The notes below the pieces were generated by a model. The model was not told the DNA's origin. It made no database searches and worked only from the letters and a program-made list of their open reading frames with translations. Shown piece by piece: positions 26,359-34,511 of a stretch of 64,000 nucleotides of DNA. The first letter of the stretch is position 1, and each line of letters opens with the position of its first letter. This stretch comes from Duganella sp. CF458 (GTDB lineage: Bacteria; Pseudomonadota; Gammaproteobacteria; Burkholderiales; Burkholderiaceae_D): the NCBI RefSeq assembly GCF_900113115.1, contig NZ_FOOF01000011.1:62001-126000 (forward strand), written 5' to 3'. Both the position numbers and the translations under genes were made by a program.

Positions 26359-26402
26359 TACCGATAGGTATCTAATGTAGCGAAGTATATAAAATTTGTC
26401 AA
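26359..26402 (-). promoter_or_regulatory. duplicate TetR-type promoter-operator before the EpsA-like gene
   Basis: TTGACA (26397-26402), 17 bp, TACATT (26374-26379) on the minus strand, with TACCGATAGGTA (26359-26370) just downstream of the -10. The block is a near copy of the SDR promoter region, including -35, -10 and operator, about 1.5 kb away. It lies 62 nt before the ATG. This places the EpsA-like gene in the same TetR regulon. Confidence 0.75.
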
Positions 26403-26453
26403 CTTTTCGATCTGGTCGAAATAGCTATGGGCCGAACGCTCCCTAGCCGCACT

Positions 26454-26544
26454 TTGAATCTGTTTGTTGTTTTTTATATAATCTTCGCCAGCCGGCGTCG
26501 ATGCCTCCGTTGCCCGCGGCATTTGCATGCCCGGGGCGACGGAG
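26454..26544 (+). ncRNA. candidate promoter and structured transcript in 26.3-26.7 kb gap
   Basis: In a stretch without an annotated gene, TTGAAT (26454-26459), 17 bp, TATAAT (26477-26482) forms a good sigma-70 promoter on the plus strand. About 20 nt after it begins a long hairpin (26505-26544), arms CTCCGTTGCCC... and ...GGGCGACGGAG, closing on a TTGC loop. The transcript would then run antisense into the DUF2149 gene. A short frame beginning at 26570 follows a GGGGAGAG site but has no recognised family. A small RNA or leader is possible; unproven. Confidence 0.35.
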
Positions 26545-26687
26545 TGGTCATAGTGGACCAGGGGAGAGGATGCAGGAATCAGTACTGCCACCCAAATTTC
26601 AATGGCGGCAAGTACCCAATTTAAACCTGGCCGGCCAGCTTGCAGCCTTGCAGTGGGCGGACCGGAATGTGATGGAAGGGCCTGACC

Positions 26688-27047
26688 TTACTTGGCGCGC
26701 GTTGCGTCGCTTTTGGCTGGCTCGATCAGCACCAGTTGGCCGGTCTTGGGGTCGCGGAACACCTCGCCGACCCGGTCGTAGCCGCTGCCGGCTTGCGTGA
26801 CGCCGGCGGCCGGGCGCTCGATCTGGCGTCCCTTCTCCACCGGCTTATGTTGCAGCGCGCCCTGGCTGCCGGCGATGGCCGCGATCAGGCCGCAGGCGAA
26901 CACCAGCATCACGTCGACCAGGTTGACCAGGCTGGCGCGCGGGTCTTCGTCGCTGTCGTCGAAGCGCGAGTCGAGGTGGCGGTACAGGCGCAGGCGCTGG
27001 CGGGCCGCAACCGCGGCGGGGGCGGGGGCTTGGGCCTGGTCCCTCAT
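26688..27047 (-). CDS. DUF2149 (TolR-like?) membrane protein
   Basis: 119 residues. The segment DPRASLVNLVDVMLVFACGL is the N-terminal signature of DUF2149, with one membrane span near 40-60. The periplasmic C terminus has the conserved YDRVGEVFRDPKTGQLVLIE. Architecture (short cytoplasmic N terminus, one helix carrying an Asp, periplasmic tail) parallels ExbD/TolR, partners of ExbB/TolQ. It overlaps the ExbB-like gene by 4 nt (ATGA) and ends the CobN operon. A TolR-like energising role is inference. Confidence 0.85.
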   Translation of the reverse strand: MRDQAQAPAPAAVAARQRLRLYRHLDSRFDDSDEDPRASLVNLVDVMLVFACGLIAAIAGSQGALQHKPVEKGRQIERPAAGVTQAGSGYDRVGEVFRDPKTGQLVLIEPAKSDATRAK

Positions 27048-27487
27048 GCGGCGTGCTCCATCGCATCCAGCGTTTCTTCGTACCAGCGGCGGCGCAGCTT
27101 GCCGATCACCAGGCCGGCGATGCCCGCCACCAGGCCGAGGACGGTGGCGTCGAACGCGACCGTCACGGCGCTGGCCAGTTGGGCGGGGTTGCCTTGGCCG
27201 AGGGCGGCCAGGCCGGGGCCAAGGGGGATGATGGTGGCCATCAGGCCGAGCATCGGGGGAATTCGCGCCAGCAGGTCGGCGCGCTCCAGGCGGTGGCGCG
27301 CCAGGGCCTGGATGTGGGCGGCGTTGCCGGCTTCGCGTAGTTTTTTCAAGCCGCCGAAACGTTCGCCGGCGGCGATGCCTGCTTCGACCGCCGCCACTGC
27401 GCAGGCGACCAGCAGGGCCAGCAAGGCTGGGGCAAGAAGGAAGCTGACGCCGTCGTGCAGCCAGGCGTAGGTTTGGTTGTCGATCAT
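27044..27487 (-). CDS. MotA/TolQ/ExbB proton-channel family protein
   Basis: 147 residues with three membrane spans (about 15-38, 75-98, 105-130). The middle region LIARIPPMLGLMATIIPLGPGL (written here as PPMLGLMATIIPLGPGLAAL) and AVTVAFDATVLGLVAGIAGLVIGK match the TolQ/ExbB core, which makes a proton-driven stator. It overlaps CobN upstream and DUF2149 downstream by 4 nt each, so the three proteins are produced together. An energy-coupled CobN system is the likely context (inference). Confidence 0.9.
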   Translation of the reverse strand: MIDNQTYAWLHDGVSFLLAPALLALLVACAVAAVEAGIAAGERFGGLKKLREAGNAAHIQALARHRLERADLLARIPPMLGLMATIIPLGPGLAALGQGNPAQLASAVTVAFDATVLGLVAGIAGLVIGKLRRRWYEETLDAMEHAA

Positions 27488-30400
27488 TGGTGTGCTCCTT
27501 TGTAGATTGGTGTTTGGGTGCCGCGCAGGACGCCGAGTGCGAACAGTGCGATGCCCGCTGCCGCAGCGGCCAGCAGGGAAAGCAGCTTCATCGCGCGCTC
27601 GGCGGGGGATTGTGGTGGGTCGGCGAGGTCGCGCAGCTCGTAGGCGCGGGCCTTGGCTTGCGTGGCGTTGCCTTGCGCTGCCACGACAGCACCGAACTGG
27701 TTCGCGTCCTGCGTGGTGCGGAGTTCGTGCGAAGGGCGGTCGGCGCGCACGGCTGCGGGACTATTCTCCGCTGCGTCCTGCCGGAGCGCGGCGCCCACTG
27801 CATCGGCGGCGAGCGCGTCGCCGCGGGCTTTGGCGAGCGTGGCTGCCAAAGCCTGGGCATCGGCTGAATCGAGTTGGGGCGTCAGCCATTGCCACATGGG
27901 ATGGTCAGGCGCGGTATGGCCGCTGCCTGGCAGGCCGTTGCCGGCAACCAGGCGCGCCAGTTCGCCGCCCATCTTCTTGATGGTGGCGTCGTCGGTCTTC
28001 CAGAAGCCCTTCTCGGCCGCCACCATGAAGATCGCCAGCATATGCGCCTTGGCATGCGCGTTGTGGCGCTGGCCGAGGAATTGCGGCAGTCCCAGTTTAT
28101 GCGCATCGTCGAAGTAGACCGACTTCACTTCATTCCAGGCCCAGTTTTTCACCAAATCCGGGCGCGTCACCTGCCAGCCCCACAGGTTTTCGAGGAACTC
28201 CTGCCCCATGGTTCGCGCGCCGGCATAACCGTGTCCCATCAAGGGCTTGATCCAGGCCGGATTCAGGAAGCGGCCGCGCAGCTCGCCAAGCATGGCGGAG
28301 GCAAGCGGCTCAACGTCGGCGCGCCCCGGTTGCGCATGCTGCAGGATCAGCGCCTCCGGCACGCGGCCGGTGCGGCTTTCGACAGCCAGCGACAGGCCGC
28401 CAAGGTAATCAAAGGCGTCGTTGTTATCGAGCAGGCCGTACAGGTTGCTGGCGCGGCCATGGTAAGTGCGTGTGATGCCGTCCAGCGCAACATCGAAAGC
28501 GGCGTGGCTCGATTCGCCGCTGGCGTCCAGGCCGTAAGCGTGGCCCATGCGGTTGCGGTAAGCCTTGCCGATCTCGTCGCGTTCGCGCCAGGCTCCCGAG
28601 CGTTCGGTCAGGCGGTTGACGCCGGCACCGTAGGCACCCGGCGCATCGCCGAAGATGCGCTGGGCTGCGGCACGCCCGGCTTCGGCCGGCGGCATGCCGC
28701 CGGCCTGCAAGGCCCGCACCCGCACCAGCCACTCGCGCGCCACACGGTTGCTGGAGGCGGGTTCGCGTCCCCAGGCGATGCTGGCGCCCGTACTGCCACT
28801 GCCGGCACCGGCGCTGCTGCCCAGCGGCGCCAGGGCGGACTCCAAAGCCTCGCGCAACGCCGGTTCCTGCTCGGCGATGCCGGCGGCGGAGGCTGCCAGG
28901 GACAGGCGGCCCGCGCGGTCGATCAGGCGGATCAGGTTCGGGTACAGGTCGCGAAACAGGCCGGAGGTAGTCACCAGCGCATCGCGCCGCACGGCGCCCG
29001 GTAGCAGGCGCACGTCATTGACGATGCCGCGCGCGTTCCAGACCGGCTCGGCGCCCATCATGGCCAGTGCGAATGCCACCATCACGCCTTCATCGCGGAC
29101 CGCGTCGGATGCCCACAGCAGGATGCCCTCGCTGCCCGCATCGGAGCGCTCGCGCGCCGCCGCCTTGGCAGCCAGGCTGGAGCCCATCTGGTAGCCGATC
29201 CGGGTCGGCAGGATATCGCCATCGACCGCATGGAAGTTGCGCCCGGTCGGCAGCGCCTCCGGCGAGCGCAGCGGGTCGTTGCCCTTGCCCGGCTCGATGA
29301 AGCGGCCCTCCAGGCCCGCCAGCAGCCCGCGCATTTCATTCAGCGGCGAAGCGGCCAGCTTGCGCGCCACTTCAGGGTCGTCGATACCGCCCTTCTTCAT
29401 CGACTCCAGCATCAGGTCGATGGATTCCTGCTTCCACGGGCGGCCGAAAATGTGCAGGCCGTGCGGCATGAATTTTTCCTGCAGCTTGGTCAGGTAGTGT
29501 CCGACTTCGTGCGCCAGCAGGTCGTCGTCGGCAGCATCGAAACCGATGCCGCGCACGGCCAGCACGTCGGCCATCGAGGCTTCCAGTTCCGCCTTTAAAT
29601 TCAAGGCCACCACGCGCTCGCGCATCAGTTGCGCAGCCTTTTCCTTCAGCGTGTCGGAGCCGGCAGCCTCGTAGCTCTCGACGATCTGGCGCAGCGACAG
29701 CAGTTCGTCATACAGCGGCGTGGAGGCCAGCGGCGGCGTCAGGTGGTCGACCATCACGGCCAGGCCGCGCCGCTTGGCCTGCGTGCCTTCGCCGACGCCG
29801 TCCACGATATAGGGATAGATGCCCGGCAGGTCGCCCGCAATCAGGCTGGGGAAATCGTCGCCCGACAGGCCGACCGCCTTCCCCGGCAGGAATTCATAAG
29901 TCGAATGGCGGCCGACATGCACCAGCGCGTCGGCCTTGAAACGGTCGCGCAGCCAATGGTAGAAGGCCAGGTACTGGTGCGGCGGCGGCACGCTGGTATT
30001 CGCGTGCAGCAGTTCTTCATCGACTTCCCATCCGCGCGGCGGCTGTGGGCCGATGAATACATTGCCGAACACCAGGCCCGGCACCAGCAGCTTGCCGCCA
30101 TCGACCATGATCTTGCCGGGCGCGGGTCCCCAACCCTTCAAGCCCTCGATGCCGTAAGACGCCACGCGGCGGCGCAACGGCTCCAGCGCGGAACAACGGC
30201 GCGGCGCCTTCGCTTTCAGGCATGCCGCATAGCCATCGGCCAGCGCGGCCAGGTCGCGGATTGCCGCCTCGCGCTGCGGATGGTCGGCGCCCTCCACCAG
30301 GTGCTGCAACTCCTTGATCACGACTTCGGCCTGCTTGCGGCCCAGCGCCCATTCGCCGGCGGCTTCCGCTTCCAGCACGTCGGCGTGCAGGCGGCCCAGC

Positions 30401-31965
30401 AAGCCGCTGGTCATTTCGCCTTGCACGCGCGGCGACAGTGTGGCGAACCATTTTGCGTAATCGGCGGCGCTGACGCTGTTCACGGAACCGGCCAGTTCGC
30501 GCAAGGCGCCGCGGTCTTCCGGCAGGTTGACGCCGTGCGCCATGATGCGATCGAGCAGCGCCTCCGGCGTGGCGGGCAATTCGCCAACGTTGTAGCCGGC
30601 GCCCTTCATGGCATGCAGCATGTCGAACAGCGAAGCCGGCACGTCGAGGTTGTCGGCGCCGATGTTCTGCCGGCCCGGCGGATGGTTGTAGTAGACCAGG
30701 GCCACGCGCTTGTCGCGGTTGGATTTGGCGCGCAGCGCCAGCCAGCGATCGACGCGCGCGGCAAGGCGTTCCGCTTCCGCCGCCAGCACCACCGGCGGAC
30801 GGTTCTCGATGCCGGTCAGCTTGTCGCGTTGCGGCTCGCCCAGCGCGGCCACCACGATCGGCTGGCCGATGCCTTGCAGCTCCGGCAGCGCCACGCGGTA
30901 CTGCACGGAATCCGGCGGCAAGCCGTCAGGAGAAAGGCGCCATTGCATGGCCGTGCGGTCGGACAGGCGGATCGCCTTGAACAGCGGGATGTCGAGCTTC
31001 TTGAATGCATCGCTGACAGCCTCGCGCCCTTCGGCGGCGCCGACCACAAAGTCCTGCAATACCACCATCGCCGCCGGAACGGCCGGTGCAATCAGCTCCG
31101 GCAAGCGCTCCAGCGCCTCGCGCGAGGCGCCGCCCCAGCGCGGCAGCACCTGCACGCATTGCTGGCCATTGCGCTCGATCCGGCGGCACACGGCATCGGG
31201 CACCGTGCCATCCATATTCGACAAGTCCAGCACCACCACCGTCGGCCGCGCCTGCACGCCCAGCTGCGCGGCCCGGCCCCACGCTGCCGCGTCATGCAGC
31301 TCGCGCTGTCCAACGCGCAGGCGCAGCGTCGGTTCCGGCTGCGGCTGCGCCAAGGCCTGCGCCGGGTCGAGCAGGTGCGCCAACAAGGCCGCCGTGTTGT
31401 CGCGGCCCCCGGCCTGCCACAGCTGGCGGGCGGCCAGCCACTGCCCCGCTGCGGGACGCGCCCTGGCCGCCTGCAGCGCCGCTTCCGGCGGCTGTTCGGC
31501 CGACAGCTGGCGCAGTGTTTCCGGCGCAAAGCTTTGCAGGCTGCCTTGCCGGCCGCGCGACAGCAGGCTGAGCGTGGCTTCGCCGTTGATGGCCAGCACC
31601 GTGGCTTGCGGGCGGGCGTGGCGCGGCAAGGCTTCTTTCAGGCGCCGCGCCGGGTCGCCGAACAGCGATACCGCCAGGATGCTGTCGGCCTGCGCCAGCC
31701 ACTGGGCGGCTTGCTTGTCGTCGGCCGCCATCCACTGCGCCGGCGTGCGCAGCACGATACGGTCCTGGGGATGGCTGGCCAGGTGGCGGTGGGCCGCCTC
31801 GATGGCAATGGGCGCGGCGCGCTCGGTGACGATGGCAAACAGCACGCCGGCATTGGCACGCGCGCAAGCGAACGCACATAGCAGGACCGCAATGGTCCGG
31901 GCAAAGGTAGTGGTAGGCACAGCAGGTTTCCGAGCACGCAAAACCACACCCCGGGCTTTGCACAA
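27484..31965 (-). CDS. CobN-like cobaltochelatase paralogue with signal peptide and C-terminal anchor
   Basis: 1493 residues, longer than typical CobN (about 1250). CobN is the large subunit of the ATP-dependent cobaltochelatase. An N-terminal hydrophobic export signal (FARTIAVLLCAFACARANA) and a C-terminal span (LLAAAAAGIALFALGVL, then RGTQTPIYKG) imply a periplasmic, inner-membrane-anchored protein rather than cytoplasmic CobN. Family motifs include HSTYEFLPGKAVGLSGDDFP, AKRRGLAVMVDHLTP and HYLTKLQEKFMPHGLHIFGR. The start is a TTG 9 nt after the riboswitch; a GTG six codons later is possible. No CobS or CobT is in the window. Metal or corrinoid handling outside the cytoplasm is the inferred role. 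Confidence 0.88.
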   Translation of the reverse strand: MCKARGVVLRARKPAVPTTTFARTIAVLLCAFACARANAGVLFAIVTERAAPIAIEAAHRHLASHPQDRIVLRTPAQWMAADDKQAAQWLAQADSILAVSLFGDPARRLKEALPRHARPQATVLAINGEATLSLLSRGRQGSLQSFAPETLRQLSAEQPPEAALQAARARPAAGQWLAARQLWQAGGRDNTAALLAHLLDPAQALAQPQPEPTLRLRVGQRELHDAAAWGRAAQLGVQARPTVVVLDLSNMDGTVPDAVCRRIERNGQQCVQVLPRWGGASREALERLPELIAPAVPAAMVVLQDFVVGAAEGREAVSDAFKKLDIPLFKAIRLSDRTAMQWRLSPDGLPPDSVQYRVALPELQGIGQPIVVAALGEPQRDKLTGIENRPPVVLAAEAERLAARVDRWLALRAKSNRDKRVALVYYNHPPGRQNIGADNLDVPASLFDMLHAMKGAGYNVGELPATPEALLDRIMAHGVNLPEDRGALRELAGSVNSVSAADYAKWFATLSPRVQGEMTSGLLGRLHADVLEAEAAGEWALGRKQAEVVIKELQHLVEGADHPQREAAIRDLAALADGYAACLKAKAPRRCSALEPLRRRVASYGIEGLKGWGPAPGKIMVDGGKLLVPGLVFGNVFIGPQPPRGWEVDEELLHANTSVPPPHQYLAFYHWLRDRFKADALVHVGRHSTYEFLPGKAVGLSGDDFPSLIAGDLPGIYPYIVDGVGEGTQAKRRGLAVMVDHLTPPLASTPLYDELLSLRQIVESYEAAGSDTLKEKAAQLMRERVVALNLKAELEASMADVLAVRGIGFDAADDDLLAHEVGHYLTKLQEKFMPHGLHIFGRPWKQESIDLMLESMKKGGIDDPEVARKLAASPLNEMRGLLAGLEGRFIEPGKGNDPLRSPEALPTGRNFHAVDGDILPTRIGYQMGSSLAAKAAARERSDAGSEGILLWASDAVRDEGVMVAFALAMMGAEPVWNARGIVNDVRLLPGAVRRDALVTTSGLFRDLYPNLIRLIDRAGRLSLAASAAGIAEQEPALREALESALAPLGSSAGAGSGSTGASIAWGREPASSNRVAREWLVRVRALQAGGMPPAEAGRAAAQRIFGDAPGAYGAGVNRLTERSGAWRERDEIGKAYRNRMGHAYGLDASGESSHAAFDVALDGITRTYHGRASNLYGLLDNNDAFDYLGGLSLAVESRTGRVPEALILQHAQPGRADVEPLASAMLGELRGRFLNPAWIKPLMGHGYAGARTMGQEFLENLWGWQVTRPDLVKNWAWNEVKSVYFDDAHKLGLPQFLGQRHNAHAKAHMLAIFMVAAEKGFWKTDDATIKKMGGELARLVAGNGLPGSGHTAPDHPMWQWLTPQLDSADAQALAATLAKARGDALAADAVGAALRQDAAENSPAAVRADRPSHELRTTQDANQFGAVVAAQGNATQAKARAYELRDLADPPQSPAERAMKLLSLLAAAAAGIALFALGVLRGTQTPIYKGAHQ

Positions 31966-31973
31966 TCAAAGTG

Positions 31974-32162
31974 ACTGGCCGGTCTTCTGGCTCGCCTTCA
32001 TCCTCCCCTGGCCTGGCCTTCCCGTGCGATGCACAGTGGCGTTGGTCAGCTTCGTCCGGCTTACAGCAGCGGGGGCTGCGCCGGACTGGCGCAAGATGGC
32101 AATCTCGCGCGGCACCGGCTTCCCGTTTCACCTCCCTGCAGGCTTGCAGGAAGGCACCAATC
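31974..32162 (-). promoter_or_regulatory. cobalamin (B12) riboswitch
   Basis: The leader of the CobN-like gene carries the B12-box architecture: GGTGCC near the 5' end, AACGGGAAGCCGGTGC (P3 region), GCAGCCCCCGCTGCTGTAAG, GAAGCTGACCAACGCCACTG (the B12 box and neighbourhood), GGGAAGGC and a final AGCCAGAAGACCGGCC. Adenosylcobalamin binding would lower expression of the CobN/ExbB/DUF2149 operon. Confidence 0.92.
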
Positions 32163-32261
32163 ACACAACGTGCGCCATTCTAACAGACTGGCATTGGCGA
32201 ACAATCTAGCCAGAAGAACAACGACTGTTGTTATAAAGATCCACTGCTCCAAAAAGATTGG

Positions 32262-32277
32262 TAATTCGTGAGAATTA
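32262..32277. promoter_or_regulatory. inverted repeat upstream of small hypothetical gene
   Basis: TAATTC-GTGA-GAATTA, a perfect 6-bp dyad 50 nt before the ATG of the next gene, in the AT-rich divergent region after the riboswitch. A possible operator; regulator unknown. Confidence 0.3.
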
Positions 32278-32326
32278 GGTATTTACTGCTAAGTACGCGT
32301 CAAAGAACGTGTCTGGGAGAGTAAAA

Positions 32327-32632
32327 ATGCATAACAAGACAACATTACAAGTCCTGGCAGCGGCCTCCGGACTTGGGGATGAGCGCATCCAGGAACTCTG
32401 GGAAGGGGCGGATATGTACGCCCGCGCCCAGGCTGGGAATCCGGATTCGCCGCGCTACCAGCAGGTGCTGCATGAGCGCATGGCGGCCATGGTCGAACGC
32501 GAAGTGGCCAAGCGCCACGACGCGGACGGCGAACCCTGGGTGCTGGCCGACGCCCACCTCGGCCAGATAGAAGTGTCGCTGTCGGACGCCCTCAAAGCCT
32601 TCGGCGGCCGCACGCAACACGTTGTCCATTAG
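32327..32632 (+). CDS. small hypothetical protein
   Basis: 101 residues, hydrophilic, no signal or span. ATG chosen with GGGAGAG upstream (MHNKTTLQVLAAASGLGDER); an upstream GTG is less likely. The N terminus reads like a helix-turn-helix-sized alpha bundle but is not assignable. The C-terminal part ends RTQHVVH. No family recognised. Confidence 0.6.
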   Translation: MHNKTTLQVLAAASGLGDERIQELWEGADMYARAQAGNPDSPRYQQVLHERMAAMVEREVAKRHDADGEPWVLADAHLGQIEVSLSDALKAFGGRTQHVVH

Positions 32633-32656
32633 CCAGGCAAAGCCGCCAGCAAGGCT

Positions 32657-32914
32657 GTGAACCGCACCCCGATCCCGTGCCGTCCACAATGCGGCGCCTG
32701 TTGTACGGCGCCCGCCATCTCCAGCCCGATTCCCGGCATGCCTGAAGGCAAACCGGCGGGCGTGCCTTGCATCCAGCTCGATTCACAACGGCGCTGCAAG
32801 CTGTATGGCTTGCCCGAACGCCCCCGCGTGTGCGTCGAGTTCGGCGCCGACGCAGCGGTGTGCGGCGAGTCGCGCGAACAGGCCATGCGCTGGCTGGGCT
32901 GGCCGAAGCGGTAA
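32657..32914 (+). CDS. YkgJ-type cysteine cluster protein, copy 1
   Basis: 85 residues, GTG start ([20 protein letters not shown]). The motif CRPQCGACC, then [29 protein letters not shown] and a final CGES is the UPF0153/YkgJ cysteine-cluster pattern (eight Cys), believed to hold a metal or Fe-S centre. Function unknown. The next gene is a paralogue. Confidence 0.85.
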   Translation: MNRTPIPCRPQCGACCTAPAISSPIPGMPEGKPAGVPCIQLDSQRRCKLYGLPERPRVCVEFGADAAVCGESREQAMRWLGWPKR

Positions 32915-32928
32915 AATACTGCCCCATC

Positions 32929-33189
32929 ATGAGTTTCCAATGCCGCCCCGCCTGCGGCGCCTGTTGCACGGCGCCCTCGATCACGTCCCCGATTCCCGGC
33001 ATGCCGAACGGCAAGCCGGCCGGGGTGCGCTGCGTCCAGCTGGGCGACGATCATCTTTGCAAGATTTTCGGCCAGCCCGAACGCCCGGCGTTCTGCGGCG
33101 GCCTGCAGCCCTCGGCCGAAATGTGCGGCGCAACGCGCGAGCAAGCCATGCACTGGCTCACTGCGCTGGAATTGGCCACGGCACCCTGA
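32929..33189 (+). CDS. YkgJ-type cysteine cluster protein, copy 2
   Basis: 86 residues ([20 protein letters not shown]). It keeps the same Cys layout as copy 1 and the near-identical core [20 protein letters not shown] and [10 protein letters not shown], so the pair arose by tandem duplication. Copy 2 has diverged in the C-terminal third ([16 protein letters not shown] vs [14 protein letters not shown]). Function unknown. Confidence 0.87.
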   Translation: MSFQCRPACGACCTAPSITSPIPGMPNGKPAGVRCVQLGDDHLCKIFGQPERPAFCGGLQPSAEMCGATREQAMHWLTALELATAP

Positions 33190-33239
33190 ACACGCCGGGC
33201 GCGGGCATTGGAAACGATTCCCGGCTAGAATGTTCAGCC

Positions 33240-34376
33240 ATGAACCATGCCATTGATCACCGCCTGTCCACCCGCCTGGCCTTCCTGACCGCAGGCCTTG
33301 TCATGTCCGCCTGGGCGCCGCTGGTGCCCTATGCGAAGGAGCGCCTGCAACTGGCGGAGGGCCCGCTCGGCTTGCTGCTGCTTTGCCTTGGCCTCGGTTC
33401 GCTGCTGACCATGCCGCTGACCGGCGCCCTGGCGGCGCGCTTTGGCTGCCGCAAGGTGGTGCTGTGGGCGGCTCTGGTGGTCTGCCTGGCCCTGCCCGGC
33501 CTGGCGCTGGCGCCGACCGCGCTGCTGCTCGGCCTGGTGCTGTTCGTGTTTGGCGCCGCGTTGGGGACGATGGACGTGGCGATGAATGTGCAAGCCGTGA
33601 TTGTCGAGAAAGCCAGCGGCGGCGCCCTGATGTCGGGCTTCCACGGCATGTTCAGCCTGGGCGGCTTTGCCGGCGCGGGCGGCATGGCGCTGCTGCTGTG
33701 GCTGGGCAGCGGCCCGCTGGCCGCCTGCCTGGCCATCGTTGCCTTGAGCGGCCTCCTGCTGTGGCGCGCCAGCCCCGACCTGCTGCACCAGCCGGAAGCG
33801 CGCGACGGCAGTACGCCTACCTTCGTCATGCCGCATGGCGCCGTGATCTTTATCGGCGTTCTGTGCTTCATCGTCTTCCTGGCCGAAGGGGCGATGCTCG
33901 ACTGGAGCGCCGTCTTCCTGACCGCCGAGCGCGGGCTGGAGGAAGGCCGCGCCGGCCTCGGCTACGCGGCCTTCGCGGTTGCCATGACTGTCGGCCGCCT
34001 GACTGGCGACCGGGTGGTGGGCCGCTTCGGCGGGCGCCGCGTGCTGCTGGTGGGCGGCTTGTGCGCCGCCGCCGGCTTCTTCACGGCAGTCGCAGCGCCT
34101 TCGCCGGCCGCGGCCCTGGCGGGCTTCGTGCTGGTCGGCCTGGGCGCCTCGAATATCGTGCCGATCCTGTTCACCGCGGCCGGCAACCAGCGCGCCATGC
34201 CGGCCAGCCTGGCTATCGCCGCCATCACCACCATCGGCTACGCGGGCGTCCTGGCCGGCCCGGCCATGATCGGCTTTGTCGCCCACCTGACCAGCCTGGA
34301 ACTGGCGTTTGCCGCCCTGGGCGGCGCGCTGTTGCTGGTAGCCGCCAGCAGTCGCCTGGTGCGGGTCCACTCCTGA
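33240..34376 (+). CDS. MFS transporter
   Basis: 378 residues with 12 hydrophobic segments. The MFS motif A-type loop is present in weak form (GALAARFGCRKVVLWAAL) after span 2, and a repeat after span 8 (GDRVVGRFGGRRVLLVGG). FGAALGTMDVAMNVQAVIVE resembles the Bcr/YbjJ-like MFS group. Substrate unknown. Stands alone between the cysteine-cluster genes and uppP. Confidence 0.85.
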   Translation: MNHAIDHRLSTRLAFLTAGLVMSAWAPLVPYAKERLQLAEGPLGLLLLCLGLGSLLTMPLTGALAARFGCRKVVLWAALVVCLALPGLALAPTALLLGLVLFVFGAALGTMDVAMNVQAVIVEKASGGALMSGFHGMFSLGGFAGAGGMALLLWLGSGPLAACLAIVALSGLLLWRASPDLLHQPEARDGSTPTFVMPHGAVIFIGVLCFIVFLAEGAMLDWSAVFLTAERGLEEGRAGLGYAAFAVAMTVGRLTGDRVVGRFGGRRVLLVGGLCAAAGFFTAVAAPSPAAALAGFVLVGLGASNIVPILFTAAGNQRAMPASLAIAAITTIGYAGVLAGPAMIGFVAHLTSLELAFAALGGALLLVAASSRLVRVHS

Positions 34377-34511
34377 CGCAGCGCAAACCGGCGCCCCGGC
34401 TACCGGGCTACGCTTGGCTCAAGTGCATCGGCAGGCCGCGCTCATGGTAAGCTTCGTGCCCGCGCAGCATCCCGCCCGCGTTCCCCCACCGAAACACTTA
34501 ACAGAATCACA

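Noticed and set aside
26570..26800. 76-residue frame MQESVLPPKFQWRQV after a GGGGAGAG site
   Set aside because: Runs antisense into the DUF2149 gene, no family, no conservation test possible; left as part of the candidate transcript only.
29629..31881. 750-residue plus-strand frame antisense to the CobN-like gene
   Set aside because: Shadow frame of a GC-rich gene; Arg/Gln/His composition, no motifs.
31966..32325. Regulated divergent gene inside the riboswitch region
   Set aside because: The stretch is explained by the B12 riboswitch and promoter DNA; no convincing frame.
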